Shown one piece after another: positions 63,682 to 64,000 of a stretch of 64,000 nt of DNA; position 1 is the stretch's first letter, and every line of letters begins with the position of its first letter. The stretch spans positions 580,462-644,461 of the forward strand of contig NZ_JRYR02000001.1 in the NCBI RefSeq assembly GCF_000807855.2, in the 5' to 3' direction. Origin of the DNA: Flammeovirga pacifica (lineage in GTDB: Bacteria; Bacteroidota; Bacteroidia; Cytophagales; Flammeovirgaceae). A model generated the notes under the pieces. It did no database searches and was not told the origin of the DNA. It saw only the letters and a list, made by a program, of their open reading frames with translations. Position numbers and translations under genes: made by a program.

Positions 63682-64000
63682 TTAAGATACAATATCAAAA
63701 GTATCTCTAGCAATCATAACTTCCTCATTCGTAGGAATGACGCATACTCTTACTCCATTATTATCTGGAGAGATATCAGCCTCAATACCCATTACTTTAT
63801 CATTTTTTTCATCATCGACGACGATGCCTAACCCTTCAAGACCTTTAAGGATTTCTCTTCTTGCCTGAGCAGAATTTTCACCAATACCACCAGTAAAAAT
63901 AATAGTATCTACACCACCAAGAGAAGCCATGTAAGTACCGATATATTTTTTCACATCATAATGGAACATTTCTAATGCTAATTTGGCATCATTATTACCT
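63682..64000 (-). CDS. ackA: Acetate kinase, C-terminal part (runs off the window)
   Basis: The visible 106 residues are the C-terminal end of acetate kinase: GNNDAKLALEMFHYDVKKYIG, then GGVDTIIFTGGIGENS, GLGIVVDD and VIPTNEEVMIARDT. The start lies beyond base 64000, so the frame is partial. The enzyme interconverts acetate plus ATP and acetyl phosphate, usually together with pta. The phosphotransacetylase gene may be just outside the window. Confidence 0.96.
   Translation of the reverse strand, partial: GNNDAKLALEMFHYDVKKYIGTYMASLGGVDTIIFTGGIGENSAQARREILKGLEGLGIVVDDEKNDKVMGIEADISPDNNGVRVCVIPTNEEVMIARDTFDIVS

Noticed and set aside
1-64000. Insertion sequence, prophage or CRISPR array
   Set aside because: No transposase, integrase, phage gene or regularly spaced repeat was seen at any scale.

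Overview
The window is AT-rich DNA from a member of the Bacteroidota, most likely a marine Cytophagia/Flammeovirga-type bacterium (inference). The evidence is of four kinds. It carries families typical of the phylum: a DUF4270 lipoprotein, a DUF4290 protein, the short GT5 'glycogen synthase' stub beside panC, a TetR/UbiB pair and many secreted beta-barrel proteins. It has Bacteroidota-type promoters (TTG, 20-22 bp, TAnnTTTG). Shine-Dalgarno sequences are generally absent, and tRNA genes have no encoded CCA. No insertion sequence, phage, CRISPR array or rRNA was seen, so this looks like core chromosome with small lineage-specific insertions.

Layout. 1-3.5 kb: the 3' end of a tRNA (probably Pro), tRNA-Arg(TCT), two related small outer-membrane beta-barrel genes and a lipoprotein, each with its own terminator. 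3.6-8.6 kb (minus): a beta-barrel protein and a giant duplicated DUF445 membrane protein. 9-10.2 kb: a FucP-like sugar permease. 10.5-13.2 kb (minus): a NarL-type two-component pair and apaG. 13.4-18.7 kb: a MarR-family regulator followed by hutH, hutU and hutI (histidine to formimidoylglutamate). A palindromic operator lies inside the marR promoter. 18.9-22.5 kb: cytochrome P450, nucleoid-associated protein and OmpR-type regulator. 22.6-28.8 kb: an unknown gene and nuoK-L-M-N, the membrane arm of complex I without nuoA-J. 28.8-33.8 kb: a hybrid histidine kinase facing a UbiB-like kinase/TetR pair. 34.2-37.6 kb: hemL, a small zinc-ribbon-like membrane protein and a secreted subtilase. 37.6-43.6 kb: panC, the GT5 stub, the DUF4270 lipoprotein, glmS and the DUF4290 protein. 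43.6-48.7 kb (minus): a Ca2+/cation antiporter, nitrilase-family amidase, CAP-like lipoprotein, def, ruvX, ArsC-like protein, bestrophin and MaoC hydratase. 49-51.1 kb: sufC-sufD without sufB or sufS. 51.2-55.6 kb (minus): an outer-membrane protein, an exported TPR-CHAT protein and a response regulator with an orphan DHp-like domain. 55.7-63.6 kb: a cell-wall amino-sugar salvage set (GH3 NagZ-like, GH171 NamZ-like, Na+ symporter, NagX/HGSNAT-like protein). Within it sit an IscU-like scaffold gene plus a GGGtGRT gene, and a truncated gene. The window ends inside ackA (minus).

The best leads are: (1) the IscU-like/GGGtGRT pair, a conserved two-gene unit of unknown function; (2) the outer-membrane protein/TPR-CHAT/REC-DHp operon, which may link an exported peptidase-like protein to a signalling protein with no ATPase domain; (3) the marR-hut control region, with two copies of TATAAG-N2-CTTATA, one filling the spacer of a good promoter; (4) the double-length DUF445 protein. 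All functional statements come from motif recognition by eye; no database search was run.
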